The translations under genes were made by a program, and so were the position numbers. DNA of 20,607 bases, from NCBI GenBank assembly GCA_036986275.1, contig BTRG01000045.1, forward strand, positions 1-20,607, written 5' to 3'. The notes beneath the pieces are model-generated. The model ran no database searches and was not told where the DNA came from. It was given only the letters and a program-made list of their open reading frames with translations. Source of the stretch: BTRG01 sp036986275. GTDB lineage: Bacteria; Pseudomonadota; Gammaproteobacteria; Acidiferrobacterales; SZUA-150. Shown piece after piece: positions 1 through 7,344 of this stretch (position 1 is the first letter of the stretch; every line of letters starts with the position of its first letter).

Positions 1-2
1 AA

Positions 3-218
3 ACCGGCCGCTTTCATATTATTCATGCCGACAAGTTAATGATGGACTGTACCAATTGTCACTTTGGGGTTCGCTATCGGGATGATTATCAGGCGGTTGA
101 TAAATACAAACCTTATCCACCTCATGCCAAGGGTAGTTATCAACGCAGCGTCTGTCTCGGTTGCCACACATCTGGTGGGATCGCAACACGATGGTACAAC
201 AGCAGCACGCAGCCTTGA
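3..218 (+). CDS. multiheme c-type cytochrome, C-terminal fragment (cut by left edge)
   Basis: An open frame enters from the left edge and ends at the TGA at 216-218, giving 71 residues. It holds two c-type heme sites, CTNCH near residues 16-20 and CLGCH near 51-55, with extra histidines (HIIH near 5-8) that could be axial ligands. Such proteins are exported and pass electrons between the quinone pool and periplasmic reductases. The next gene is a TorD-type chaperone overlapping by 28 bases, so the cytochrome was probably the last electron-transfer subunit of a molybdoenzyme operon lying to the left. The heme motifs are seen directly; the enzyme it serves is inferred and cannot be named from this fragment. 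The stop in this frame is unambiguous. Confidence 0.75.
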   Translation, partial: TGRFHIIHADKLMMDCTNCHFGVRYRDDYQAVDKYKPYPPHAKGSYQRSVCLGCHTSGGIATRWYNSSTQP

Positions 219-859
219 TCTCAGACCAGGATAATCTTTCCCTGGCGCAGCAACGCAGCCAGAGTTACTGGTTTGTCGCCGAGTTATTCTTGCGCCGGCC
301 GGATGAAGCATTTCTGAAGTCATTGGCAGACAATTTCAAACAGGCCGATCAAGCAGCGCTTGCGAAAAACGACGCCATGGCCCTGCTGCAATCCAGCTTG
401 CGGTTAACGGACCTGTCACCGTTGGGAATGGAATACACGCGGTTGTTGCGTGGCATTAAACAGGACTATGGACCACCCCCACCTTATGAGTCCCTGTACC
501 GCGAGAATCGCCTGCTGGGTGAGACGACCCTGGCTGTGTTACACCACTATCAACAGGCAGGCTACGGGGAAGTGGAAGAAAGTGTCGGCCCCCAGGATCA
601 TATCGGTGCCGAGCTGAAATTCATGGCCCTGCTGTGTCACGATGAAGTTACAGCCTGGCAACAGGGAAAAACTTCCGAGGCCATGACAATACGTGCCGCG
701 CAATTGGCATTCCTTGCGCAACATTTGTTGCTATGGGTACCCAACTATTGTGATCACCTTCAACAAGAAGCACGGGTATCCTTTTATGATGCTGTTGCCA
801 AACTTGCCGCAGAGCTGCTTAACGAGGACCACATACTGTTACAAGCTGCCGACCGCTGA
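191..859 (+). CDS. TorD/DmsD/NarJ-family molybdoenzyme maturation chaperone
   Basis: A cytoplasmic all-helical chaperone of the TorD family. These bind the twin-arginine leader of an apo-molybdoenzyme and hold it ready for cofactor insertion. Family features seen: a region with EYTRLLRG followed by GPPPPYESLYRE, then DHIGAELKFMALLCHDE, and a C-terminal helix with CDHLQQEARVSFYDAVAKL. Counted from the ATG at 191 it has 222 residues, normal for the family. The ATG is preferred to a TTG at 161 because GGTGGGA lies about 10 bases upstream and the homology begins later. It overlaps the cytochrome gene by 28 bases, which suggests co-translation. Its client is presumably encoded left of the window. 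The formate dehydrogenase at 7.4-11.7 kb is a possible second client, but cytoplasmic NAD-linked formate dehydrogenases normally use FdhD-type factors instead. Confidence 0.87.
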   Translation: MVQQQHAALISDQDNLSLAQQRSQSYWFVAELFLRRPDEAFLKSLADNFKQADQAALAKNDAMALLQSSLRLTDLSPLGMEYTRLLRGIKQDYGPPPPYESLYRENRLLGETTLAVLHHYQQAGYGEVEESVGPQDHIGAELKFMALLCHDEVTAWQQGKTSEAMTIRAAQLAFLAQHLLLWVPNYCDHLQQEARVSFYDAVAKLAAELLNEDHILLQAADR

Positions 860-873
860 TTCACTAGGGAGCT

Positions 874-938
874 TTGATCAATCCAATCAACCGCCAGGCT
901 GGTCAAGAATATAGACGATTGGATATCAACAAGACCAG
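874..938. repeat. imperfect inverted repeat with pseudoknot potential between convergent genes
   Basis: Bases 874-888 (TTGATCAATCCAATC) pair with 917-929 (GATTGGATATCAA): 13 base pairs with a two-base CA bulge around a 28-base loop. The loop contains CTGGTC (899-904), which is complementary to GACCAG (933-938) beyond the stem. The interleaved order is that of an H-type pseudoknot. It lies between the converging ends of the TorD gene and rquA, so it could act as a bidirectional terminator or protect 3' ends, but there is no U-tract. The rest of 860-989 holds nothing else recognised. Confidence 0.45.
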
Positions 939-989
939 TTTGACGCTGTTGGCGCCTTAGTGGTTCAAAGTCAAGTAATCAGGCCATCC

Positions 990-1745
990 TTAAGCCCCGG
1001 ACACTTCAAATACCGACACCCGATAAAAATCAGAAAAGAAGCGATGCTCCTCGACTAACTGCAGGCGTTTATCAAAACACTGTGCCTGCTGCTGAAGCAT
1101 CTGCTGTAAATCCTCGCGCCAGAAGCTATTCAAAAAAGGTTTTAGCCGAGTCATCAACAAGCGCCAGGGCCAGAACCGGTATAACCAGTGCCGGGCCGGT
1201 AAAGGTGCATAGTCTGTGATCACCAAATGGCCACCCGGTGCCAGTACCCGGAGAGTTTCTTTATAGGTCCGGTGCCGTGCTTCAGGTGGTAGTTCATGAC
1301 ATAAAAAAAAGATCAGCACGGTAGTAAATGCATTATCCATCAGACCCAGGTATTCGGCATTCATGCGTGCAGACAACAAAGGCGTGCCTGGATTTGTCGG
1401 CGCTTTGCGCCGACTCAATTCCAGTTGCGCCGTCACCACATCAATCAGATACAGGGCTTCCTGTTTTATGCTGTGCAGTAACACTGGAGTAAGATTTCCA
1501 TAGACACAGGCTAACTGCAAAATATGTCCAGTTGGACGTGTTTGTAGACAACCTAAGGTTTGATTCAGTAGACGCTGGTACTGGCCACATAAAATAGCAT
1601 TAATAATGGGTTGATGATCAAAAAACCACATCGCGGGACGCCACAGGTAGGCCCACCAATAGTACTGCGCCAGATAGGTTGGGATACCATCACAAAAACG
1701 GGTCCAGATTGCCACAAATAACACCCTTAATAATAAGTCTGCCAA
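990..1745 (-). CDS. rquA: RquA, rhodoquinone biosynthesis methyltransferase-like enzyme
   Basis: RquA belongs to the class I SAM-dependent methyltransferase fold but converts ubiquinone to rhodoquinone by swapping a methoxy for an amino group. Rhodoquinone carries electrons to fumarate and other low-potential acceptors without oxygen. Seen here in 251 residues: the family block YLAQYYWWAYL (24-34), FFDHQPIINAILCGQYQRLL (41-60), LQLACVYGNLTPVL (76-89) where the usual glycine-rich SAM motif is replaced by VYGNLT, LIDVV (100-104), FFLCHELPPEARHRTYKETLRVLAPGG, and DYAPLP. The atypical SAM loop is characteristic of RquA and argues against an ordinary UbiE-type enzyme. No ATG exists in frame before the conserved block; the TTG at 1745 is the longest choice, with GTG codons further in as alternatives. 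It lies downstream of the four-gene transport operon on the same strand, 193 bases away, so it probably has its own leader. Confidence 0.9.
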   Translation of the reverse strand: MADLLLRVLFVAIWTRFCDGIPTYLAQYYWWAYLWRPAMWFFDHQPIINAILCGQYQRLLNQTLGCLQTRPTGHILQLACVYGNLTPVLLHSIKQEALYLIDVVTAQLELSRRKAPTNPGTPLLSARMNAEYLGLMDNAFTTVLIFFLCHELPPEARHRTYKETLRVLAPGGHLVITDYAPLPARHWLYRFWPWRLLMTRLKPFLNSFWREDLQQMLQQQAQCFDKRLQLVEEHRFFSDFYRVSVFEVSGA

Positions 1746-1764
1746 GTTTAACGAATCGTAGCGA

Positions 1765-1800
1765 GGTAAATCCTGTTACGCGAACCTGGTTCGACTTACC
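1765..1800 (-). promoter_or_regulatory. structured leader upstream of rquA
   Basis: Read on the minus strand, GGTAAGTC (1800-1793) pairs with GATTTACC (1772-1765) over eight base pairs, one a G-U wobble. It encloses a second hairpin from the palindrome CGAACCTGGTTCG (1781-1793), stem CGAAC/GTTCG. The structure ends 19 bases before the proposed TTG start, so it could sit in the mRNA leader and affect ribosome access. Alternatively the 13-base palindrome is a protein operator. No clear Shine-Dalgarno sequence was found before the TTG. The pairing is seen; any regulatory role is inferred. The remainder of 1746-1938 has no recognised gene. Confidence 0.35.
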
Positions 1801-1938
1801 CGGCATTGTGCATACATCATCCAGAATGGAACCAATCGCCTGCCAATTGGGCTGCACTCGCCATTAAACATATCGTAACCGACTGAGTTTTTAAAGCGGC
1901 TGCTTTTTTGTACATACTTTTGTTCTAGATATAGCGTA

Positions 1939-3075
1939 TTAAAAAAACAACTGGAATTGAAGATAGTAAAGATTTTCCAAAGTGCCATACTCGGTCCCGG
2001 GATCACCATTGAAGGCCTGAACACCGGCGGTAACTTCCATATTATCCGACAACGAGTAGGCCAGGTTTGGCGCCAAGAAGACGCTGTCATCATCGAGATT
2101 GAAAATTAAATAATTATCCCACCGCAGCAGCGGCGTGATGTCATAACCAAGATATCCACCGACATAGCGGCGAGCCAGGCTCTGTACCTCACCCGTAACC
2201 AGGCGACTAAAATCATACCCCGCCGTGTCCGGGGAACCCTGACCGTTGAAATACAGCTCCAGGTTAAGAGAGAGTGTATTGGCGAAAGTATAATCCGCGC
2301 CAACTACGGCCCGGATGAAACTGTCTTCGTCCGCCATGTCGGTTCGTGTGATCTCCCCCTTCACGCCTATGTTGCCGACTTGGCCGGAGAAGTCGAAGCC
2401 TGCCACCGTATCGTCTCGGAAACGGCCTGCCATGAAAGATAGGTCGAAGCCCTTCTGATTGGTGCGCCAGCGTGCCGCGGCACTGGAGCCGCTCCGCTGG
2501 CGTGCATAAACCAGACTCACACGAGACAGTACATCGTAGTTCCAGTCCAGCAGCGCCGCATCTATCCCCTGGCGTTCCTCGCGTTCCAACTGGATGGGAT
2601 TAAAGGGATTCAGCAAATCCATGGGGTTCCACAGCATGGCGGTACCCCAGGCGATTCGTTGACGCCCGACGCGAAGATCCGCTTCAGGAAAGGCCAGCGT
2701 AACATAGGCACGGTACAGGCGGTGACTGGCGTACAGATTCTCCGAATCAATGTAGTTACGTTCGAGAGCGAAATAGGTGTCCGGCTGCAGATCCTTGATA
2801 GCCGAAAACTGTGTGGTGCCCAGATAATCACCCAGCAAGACTTCATTGTCGTACTGAATGTCGAAGGATGTCCTGTCGCCCAAATTGCCATCGAGTTTTA
2901 CACGCAGACGGTTGAGGTCCAACAGATAAGACTCGGCGGGCGGGAACAGCGATAGCGTCCTGGAACTGACGAAGAGATTCTTATAATAACCCCCGATCTC
3001 AATTTCCGCCACCACGGGTGTGTTGATGGTCAATGCCGTTAACAGGAGTACGGTTAGCCTCAATGCATTAGGCAT
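1939..3075 (-). CDS. outer-membrane beta-barrel (porin-like) protein of the LolA-like/ABC operon
   Basis: From the ATG at 3075 the protein has 378 residues: a signal peptide (about 1-23, ending near VVA), then alternating aromatic and polar strands and a terminal FQLFF, the C-terminal aromatic signal typical of barrels inserted by the Bam machinery. A conserved stretch, VGRQRIAWGTAMLWNPMD followed by LLNPFNP and LEREERQGIDAALL, resembles DUF1302-like and related predicted porins. The start at 3075 overlaps the permease stop by eight bases, which favours it over an ATG at 3090. As the last gene of the operon it would be the outer-membrane end of a pathway from the inner membrane through a periplasmic carrier. 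Substrate unknown. It could also be a free-standing porin only co-transcribed with the rest. Confidence 0.75.
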   Translation of the reverse strand: MPNALRLTVLLLTALTINTPVVAEIEIGGYYKNLFVSSRTLSLFPPAESYLLDLNRLRVKLDGNLGDRTSFDIQYDNEVLLGDYLGTTQFSAIKDLQPDTYFALERNYIDSENLYASHRLYRAYVTLAFPEADLRVGRQRIAWGTAMLWNPMDLLNPFNPIQLEREERQGIDAALLDWNYDVLSRVSLVYARQRSGSSAAARWRTNQKGFDLSFMAGRFRDDTVAGFDFSGQVGNIGVKGEITRTDMADEDSFIRAVVGADYTFANTLSLNLELYFNGQGSPDTAGYDFSRLVTGEVQSLARRYVGGYLGYDITPLLRWDNYLIFNLDDDSVFLAPNLAYSLSDNMEVTAGVQAFNGDPGTEYGTLENLYYLQFQLFF

Positions 3076-5575
3076 GACGAATGGCCGCAACCGGTGACAG
3101 TCGCGCGCCGCGTGCCGCCGGGTAGAAAGCCGCTATAACACCAGTGATAAATAGCACAACCGTCGGTAACCACAGGTGGTCAATAATGAGCACCGGGTAA
3201 ATGACATCCGTCAGACCGGGGATAGTGCTGGTAGCGCCGGCAAAACCGGATAGATTGATACCGCCAGCGCCGTAATAGGACACCAGCAGAATGCCCAAAA
3301 GCATTCCCAATACGATGCCAATAAGACCAAGAGCAATGGATTCATACACAACCATGCGCACGATAAGGCGCGGCTCAGTGCCCATTGCCAACATCACACC
3401 GAATTCCCGGGTTCGCTCCATTACCGACATGAACAAAGTATTGGTGACGCCAATGGCAACCACAATGAATACGATGGCCAGCACCACATAAAACATAAGA
3501 CGGGTGACATCAATCATTTGTACCAACACAGGCATAATTTCCTGCCATGATTGTGCCTGAGTGTTAGACCCTGCTAAATCCTTATTGAGATCGAAGGCCG
3601 TATCTTGTGACAACTCACGTTTTTGAAGACGCAGGGCGATGGTGGAAACCTTACCTTGCATAGACAATAATGACTGTGCCTGGCGCAAACCGATATAACC
3701 AAATGCGCGATCAAAGATTTCGTTATCGGTTTGATAAATCCCCGTAAGCCGATAAGCGCCGGAGCCTAGACTGCCGTCCGCCAGTTGCGTTGTCACTACC
3801 ATCTTCTCACCAAGACGAAGGTCGAGTTCTGCGACCAACTTGCGCCCCAGTAAGATATTTGTTTCATCATTGTCTTTAAGATATTTTCCCTCAATAATCA
3901 CCGTCTGTAATTTTGTGACTTGAGGTTCCAGGCTGGCATCCACCCCGGTCAGGATCAGTGGCTCAGTCTTTGTGGGGCTGCTTATCATTGCCTCCACCTG
4001 AATACGTGGCGCAGCGGCAATAACAGAAGGATGTTGTTGCGCTTGTGACAGTAGCTTCTCAGATTGCAAAAGATAAAGCGCGGGTGAGAGATCATCACGA
4101 TAACCCCGCGGCTCTATCTGCACATGGGCCGTTGAAAAGTCGATGGAATTATCTATCATCTGTTCGAAAAAACCATCGATGAAGGAATACAAAAACACAA
4201 ACGCCGCCAATCCGAAAGCCGTTGCCCCGGAAGTCAACACCGACCGCCAGGGGTTGCGCCAGATGTTCCGGAAAGCAATGCGCCAGAAAAGTAGATGTGT
4301 TGAAGAACCTGCACTTGCTGCCTGTCGCCAGGTTTTGTGAATCGTACTTCTTACCACACCGCGAATAGCTTCAACGGGTTGTAAACGTGATACTTGCCAG
4401 GCAGGATAAAGCGCCGGTAAAACACTGATAGAAAATGTCACTACAGACACGAGCAAAACATGATCCAGCCGAATCAGTGGATAAACATTGCCAGACAAGC
4501 CTGGCATAGTTTCCATAGCCAGTGTGTATTCAGTCAGATCAATACCGGTATTACCAAAATAACTGGTGATAAACAGGCCAATTAAATTACCTAACAATAA
4601 ACCGATGGCCCCTAATATAAGAGACTCAAAAAGCACCAGTTGAATGACCTGGAGCTGGCTGGTGCCCAGGGCCAATATTATTCCAAATTCACGGGTGCGC
4701 TCCTTGACGGCCATAAGGATTGTATTGGCCACGCCAACGGTAACAATAACAAAAACGATAAATACGATGATGTAACTCATCACTTCATGAAAGCGAATCA
4801 TTTGCACCATTTCCGGCAACAGCTGCTTCCATGCCAGCACCTCGAAATCTGTTCCTGTCACGGTTCTTAATTGGCCGGCGATGCCATCTGCCCGTTGGCG
4901 ATTGCTGACACGAAGCGCCCATTCGGTGATCTGCCCCCATAGGGAATACAATTCCTGTGCAGCGCTTAAAGGGATAAATACATGTGAGGCATCGATCATA
5001 TCGATACCGCTGTCAAACAATCCCACTACTTGAAAACGATCCGCCGCCAAAGAACCATCCCTTGCCTGGGTGACCAGCACGGCTTCGTCACCCACTTTCA
5101 GGCCTGCTCTTCCGGCAAGCTTGTCACCTAAAATAATACGGTTAACATCGTTCACCTGTAAGTAGCGTCCATCAATAATTGCCTTGGCAATTGTTGTGAC
5201 CTTGGGTTCAAGCCTTGGGTCAACGCCGATGACTTTGACACCGCGTGCTTCATCTGTACCGCTTAACATCGCTTTGTCTTCGATGCGTGGTGCTATAGCT
5301 ATTACATCTGCTGAACTGGCCAGGCGTTGTTGCAGCACCAAATCGTGCGCGGTTGACATGTGTAATGTTTTTTCATCATGAAAACCAGCTTTGTGAATTT
5401 TTATGTGGCCGGTTAAATAGCTGGTGCTGTTTTCAATGGTCTGTTCATTCATGCCATCGATAAACCCCCAGACAAATATCAATGCGGCAAGACCCACGGT
5501 AATGGCACTCAGTGTAATCAGGGAACGACGTTTATTGCGCCAGACATTACGATAGGCCAGCTTAAGGAGTTTCAT
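3068..5575 (-). CDS. fused double FtsX/LolC-LolE/MacB-type ABC permease
   Basis: This 835-residue inner-membrane protein consists of two homologous halves joined by a short linker near residues 410-427. Each half has an N-terminal helix preceded by RNVWRN or RNIWRN, a large periplasmic domain, and three C-terminal helices that include the repeated block RTREFG(I/V)(I/M)LA(L/M)GT. About eight membrane segments are expected. In the Lol system LolC and LolE are separate permeases forming a heterodimer on a LolD ATPase dimer; here both roles appear to sit on one chain. These mechanotransmission permeases do not form a channel but push cargo from the membrane outer leaflet to a periplasmic carrier. 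The gene starts two bases after the ATPase stop and overlaps the barrel gene by eight. Cargo (lipoprotein, lipid or other hydrophobic molecule) cannot be read from the sequence. Confidence 0.88.
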   Translation of the reverse strand: MKLLKLAYRNVWRNKRRSLITLSAITVGLAALIFVWGFIDGMNEQTIENSTSYLTGHIKIHKAGFHDEKTLHMSTAHDLVLQQRLASSADVIAIAPRIEDKAMLSGTDEARGVKVIGVDPRLEPKVTTIAKAIIDGRYLQVNDVNRIILGDKLAGRAGLKVGDEAVLVTQARDGSLAADRFQVVGLFDSGIDMIDASHVFIPLSAAQELYSLWGQITEWALRVSNRQRADGIAGQLRTVTGTDFEVLAWKQLLPEMVQMIRFHEVMSYIIVFIVFVIVTVGVANTILMAVKERTREFGIILALGTSQLQVIQLVLFESLILGAIGLLLGNLIGLFITSYFGNTGIDLTEYTLAMETMPGLSGNVYPLIRLDHVLLVSVVTFSISVLPALYPAWQVSRLQPVEAIRGVVRSTIHKTWRQAASAGSSTHLLFWRIAFRNIWRNPWRSVLTSGATAFGLAAFVFLYSFIDGFFEQMIDNSIDFSTAHVQIEPRGYRDDLSPALYLLQSEKLLSQAQQHPSVIAAAPRIQVEAMISSPTKTEPLILTGVDASLEPQVTKLQTVIIEGKYLKDNDETNILLGRKLVAELDLRLGEKMVVTTQLADGSLGSGAYRLTGIYQTDNEIFDRAFGYIGLRQAQSLLSMQGKVSTIALRLQKRELSQDTAFDLNKDLAGSNTQAQSWQEIMPVLVQMIDVTRLMFYVVLAIVFIVVAIGVTNTLFMSVMERTREFGVMLAMGTEPRLIVRMVVYESIALGLIGIVLGMLLGILLVSYYGAGGINLSGFAGATSTIPGLTDVIYPVLIIDHLWLPTVVLFITGVIAAFYPAARGARLSPVAAIRHA

Positions 5576-5577
5576 TA

Positions 5578-6267
5578 TCAGCTAGTCTTTGTTTTGTCGT
5601 TTACGATTTGGCCATCTTTTAACTGCACCAGTCTTTTCGCCCGTTTCATTACCATGGGATCATGGGTCGAAAATATAAAAGTGACTTGGTGGCGTTCATT
5701 CAAGTCACGCATTAAATCCAACAACGCGCCACCAGTGGTTGAGTCAAGATTAGCGGTAGGTTCGTCGGCGAGTACAATAGTCGGTTCAGAAACAATGGCA
5801 CGGGCGACTGCAACCCGTTGCTGTTGCCCACCGGAAAGCTCTTGTGGACGACGGTGCTCCAGGCCTTTGAGTCCCACTTCAGCCAACACAGCCATGGATC
5901 TTTTTCGACGTTCCTCATCAGGAATTTTCTGCAGCAGCATGACGTATTCGACGTTCTCCAACGCGCTGAGGACCGGGATCAGGTTATATTCCTGAAAGAC
6001 AAAACCCACCTTCCACAAACGCAAAGTGGACAATTCACGTTTGCTTAGTTTGCCGATTTCTTGTTTACCAATCCAGATTCGCCCTGAGCTCGGCGTATCC
6101 AGGCCACCGATAAGATTTAACAACGTTGTTTTACCGGACCCCGAGGGGCCAACCAGGGCCATAAATTCACCCTTATCGATAATCATATCAATACCACGCA
6201 GGGCTTGTACGGCAATGCCATTCTGACGATAATCTTTGATTACATGTTCAATGCAGACAATAGACAT
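5578..6267 (-). CDS. LolD/MacB-type ABC transporter ATP-binding protein
   Basis: A cytoplasmic ATPase of 229 residues from the ATG at 6267. Seen in order: Walker A GPSGSGKT (40-47), Q-loop FQEYNLIP (Q92), signature LSGGQQQR (144-151), Walker B IVLADEP (164-170) and switch histidine in STHDP (H202). The overall pattern matches the LolD/MacB/FtsE subfamily that drives FtsX-type permeases. The ATG at 6267 has AGGTGA eight to nine bases upstream, overlapping the stop of the carrier gene; a GTG at 6279 would overlap that stop and is less likely. With the neighbouring permease it should form an assembly of two ATPases and one double permease. Confidence 0.93.
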   Translation of the reverse strand: MSIVCIEHVIKDYRQNGIAVQALRGIDMIIDKGEFMALVGPSGSGKTTLLNLIGGLDTPSSGRIWIGKQEIGKLSKRELSTLRLWKVGFVFQEYNLIPVLSALENVEYVMLLQKIPDEERRKRSMAVLAEVGLKGLEHRRPQELSGGQQQRVAVARAIVSEPTIVLADEPTANLDSTTGGALLDLMRDLNERHQVTFIFSTHDPMVMKRAKRLVQLKDGQIVNDKTKTS

Positions 6268-6275
6268 AACAATAA

Positions 6276-7067
6276 TCACCTGGCTCGCAGATTTCTTAGG
6301 CTGAAAATGTTGCTGGCGATAGGACGGTTAAACTCCACCTCCTTGAGTTTCACCAGCGTTTCATTTCCAGGTTTTCTTACTGTTTGCATTTTCCAGCGTG
6401 TGGGCAATAGGCGGCCATCCATTTCTTTTACATCACTAAAACTCAGCACTTTGATCAATTCACCGCGCTCACTGTAATACTCTTGCCGTAAGGGCATGAG
6501 ATCCTGTTTACGTATGTAATAGATGAGTTTACCCCATACTACGGCCGCCTCCGCTTTAGGCACCGCTTGAATAACATAAGTCAATACACCATCCACATTC
6601 TTTACTGAAAGAATTTCATGGCTATAGTCGTTTATCACGTTGCTCTCCTTCACCAGATCGTCGTTGGTGAAGTCGGAGCCCATCCACGGTTGCAACATCA
6701 TGGATGGTGGGACTTTAATGGTACGCTCTACCTTGGGAAGGTAGTTCCACATTTCGTCTTTGATGCGCAAAGAGCCAATACCTTTTTCTTTACGTGGAGC
6801 AAGAATACGAATAAAGGTTCGTTGTGGACTTTCCATCCACATCTGCAACTCAAGCGTTCGCTGCCAATGAGGTGTTGTTATAGTCATGGCATAACGCCCC
6901 TGGCTGGTCTTGCCCCACAATAGTCTCTCAATATGCTGGATGATTTCCTGACCGGTGGGATTTTTCGCGTTCGCATAATTTGGTGTAATGGCCCATAAGG
7001 TCAATGAGGCCATAACAACAATAAAGCGGGAAAATGCCACTGCCCTGTGTTGCTTAGAATCTAACAT
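6276..7067 (-). CDS. LolA-like outer-membrane lipoprotein-sorting protein (periplasmic carrier)
   Basis: From the ATG at 7067 the protein has 263 residues: a signal peptide (about 1-34, hydrophobic core FIVVMASLTLWAI, cleavage near ANA), then a LolA/LppX-like half-barrel fold inferred from the family blocks GSLRIKDEMWNYLPKVERT, MMLQPWMGSDFTNDDLVKES and LMPLRQEYY. These match the family usually named outer membrane lipoprotein-sorting protein (LolA_like, PF17131), whose members sit beside ABC or RND exporters. It probably takes hydrophobic cargo from the permease and carries it to the outer membrane. The 7067 start is chosen because GGAG lies seven bases upstream and because a good promoter -10 (7126-7131) overlaps the longest possible start at 7127. 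First gene of the operon; its TGA overlaps the ribosome-binding region of the ATPase. Confidence 0.86.
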   Translation of the reverse strand: MLDSKQHRAVAFSRFIVVMASLTLWAITPNYANAKNPTGQEIIQHIERLLWGKTSQGRYAMTITTPHWQRTLELQMWMESPQRTFIRILAPRKEKGIGSLRIKDEMWNYLPKVERTIKVPPSMMLQPWMGSDFTNDDLVKESNVINDYSHEILSVKNVDGVLTYVIQAVPKAEAAVVWGKLIYYIRKQDLMPLRQEYYSERGELIKVLSFSDVKEMDGRLLPTRWKMQTVRKPGNETLVKLKEVEFNRPIASNIFSLRNLRAR

Positions 7068-7125
7068 TTGCATACTCCATATACACACGAAGAAAGTATC
7101 CAAGCTTCTATTAGTAAACTTAAGC

Positions 7126-7154
7126 ATAAAACTTGTGAGCTAGACATAAGTCAA
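7126..7154 (-). promoter_or_regulatory. candidate sigma-70 promoter of the carrier/ABC/barrel operon
   Basis: On the minus strand TTGACT (7154-7149) is followed after 17 bases by TTTTAT (7131-7126). The -35 matches consensus at five of six positions and the -10 at four of six. The predicted transcription start is near 7119, some 50 bases before the ATG at 7067. No other promoter as good was seen for the operon. Confidence 0.45.
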
Positions 7155-7200
7155 TGTGTTTTTTAATTGTGTAGTGTTCATGAAAATACGTAACGCATAA

Positions 7201-7341
7201 CTGACCTTTCTGGAAAACCATTTGCTGGCCAGGACGTTGGCCAACTGTGACCGCCTTCGGCAAGAAACGCGGGAACCCTTCTATAGCACTGTTGCAAGAC
7301 TAACCGCGGAACTGCTTGCCGGGGAAGATCTGCTGTTATAG
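7201..7341 (+). pseudogene. remnant of a second TorD-family chaperone gene (C-terminal end only)
   Basis: Forty-six codons, closed by a TAG at 7339-7341 and preceded directly by a TAA at 7198-7200, with no start codon of their own. The translation contains FLENHLL, NCDRLRQETREPFYSTVARL and TAELLAGEDLLL. It aligns without gaps to the C-terminal helix region of the TorD protein encoded at 191-859 (FLAQHLL, YCDHLQQEARVSFYDAVAKL, AAELLNEDHILL), about 23 of 46 residues identical by hand count. The divergence is too great for a recent copy, so it is the tail of a paralogous chaperone gene whose front has been lost. It lies between the promoter of the carrier operon and the 3' end of the formate dehydrogenase alpha gene. 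Confidence 0.7.
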
Positions 7342-7344
7342 ACA

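Noticed and set aside
874..929. FNR site or integron attC site in the torD/rquA gap
   Set aside because: TTGAT and ATCAA halves are there but not with the four-base FNR spacing, and the RYYYAAC/GTTRRRY core sites of attC are missing.
1893..1911. Short AAAGC-GGCT-GCTTT hairpin after the barrel gene as a terminator
   Set aside because: The stem has only five weak pairs and the T-run lies on the strand opposite to the operon's direction.
1776..2093. A 105-codon minus-strand open frame overlapping the barrel gene end
   Set aside because: It is out of frame over the recognised barrel coding region, has no recognisable motif and no ribosome site.
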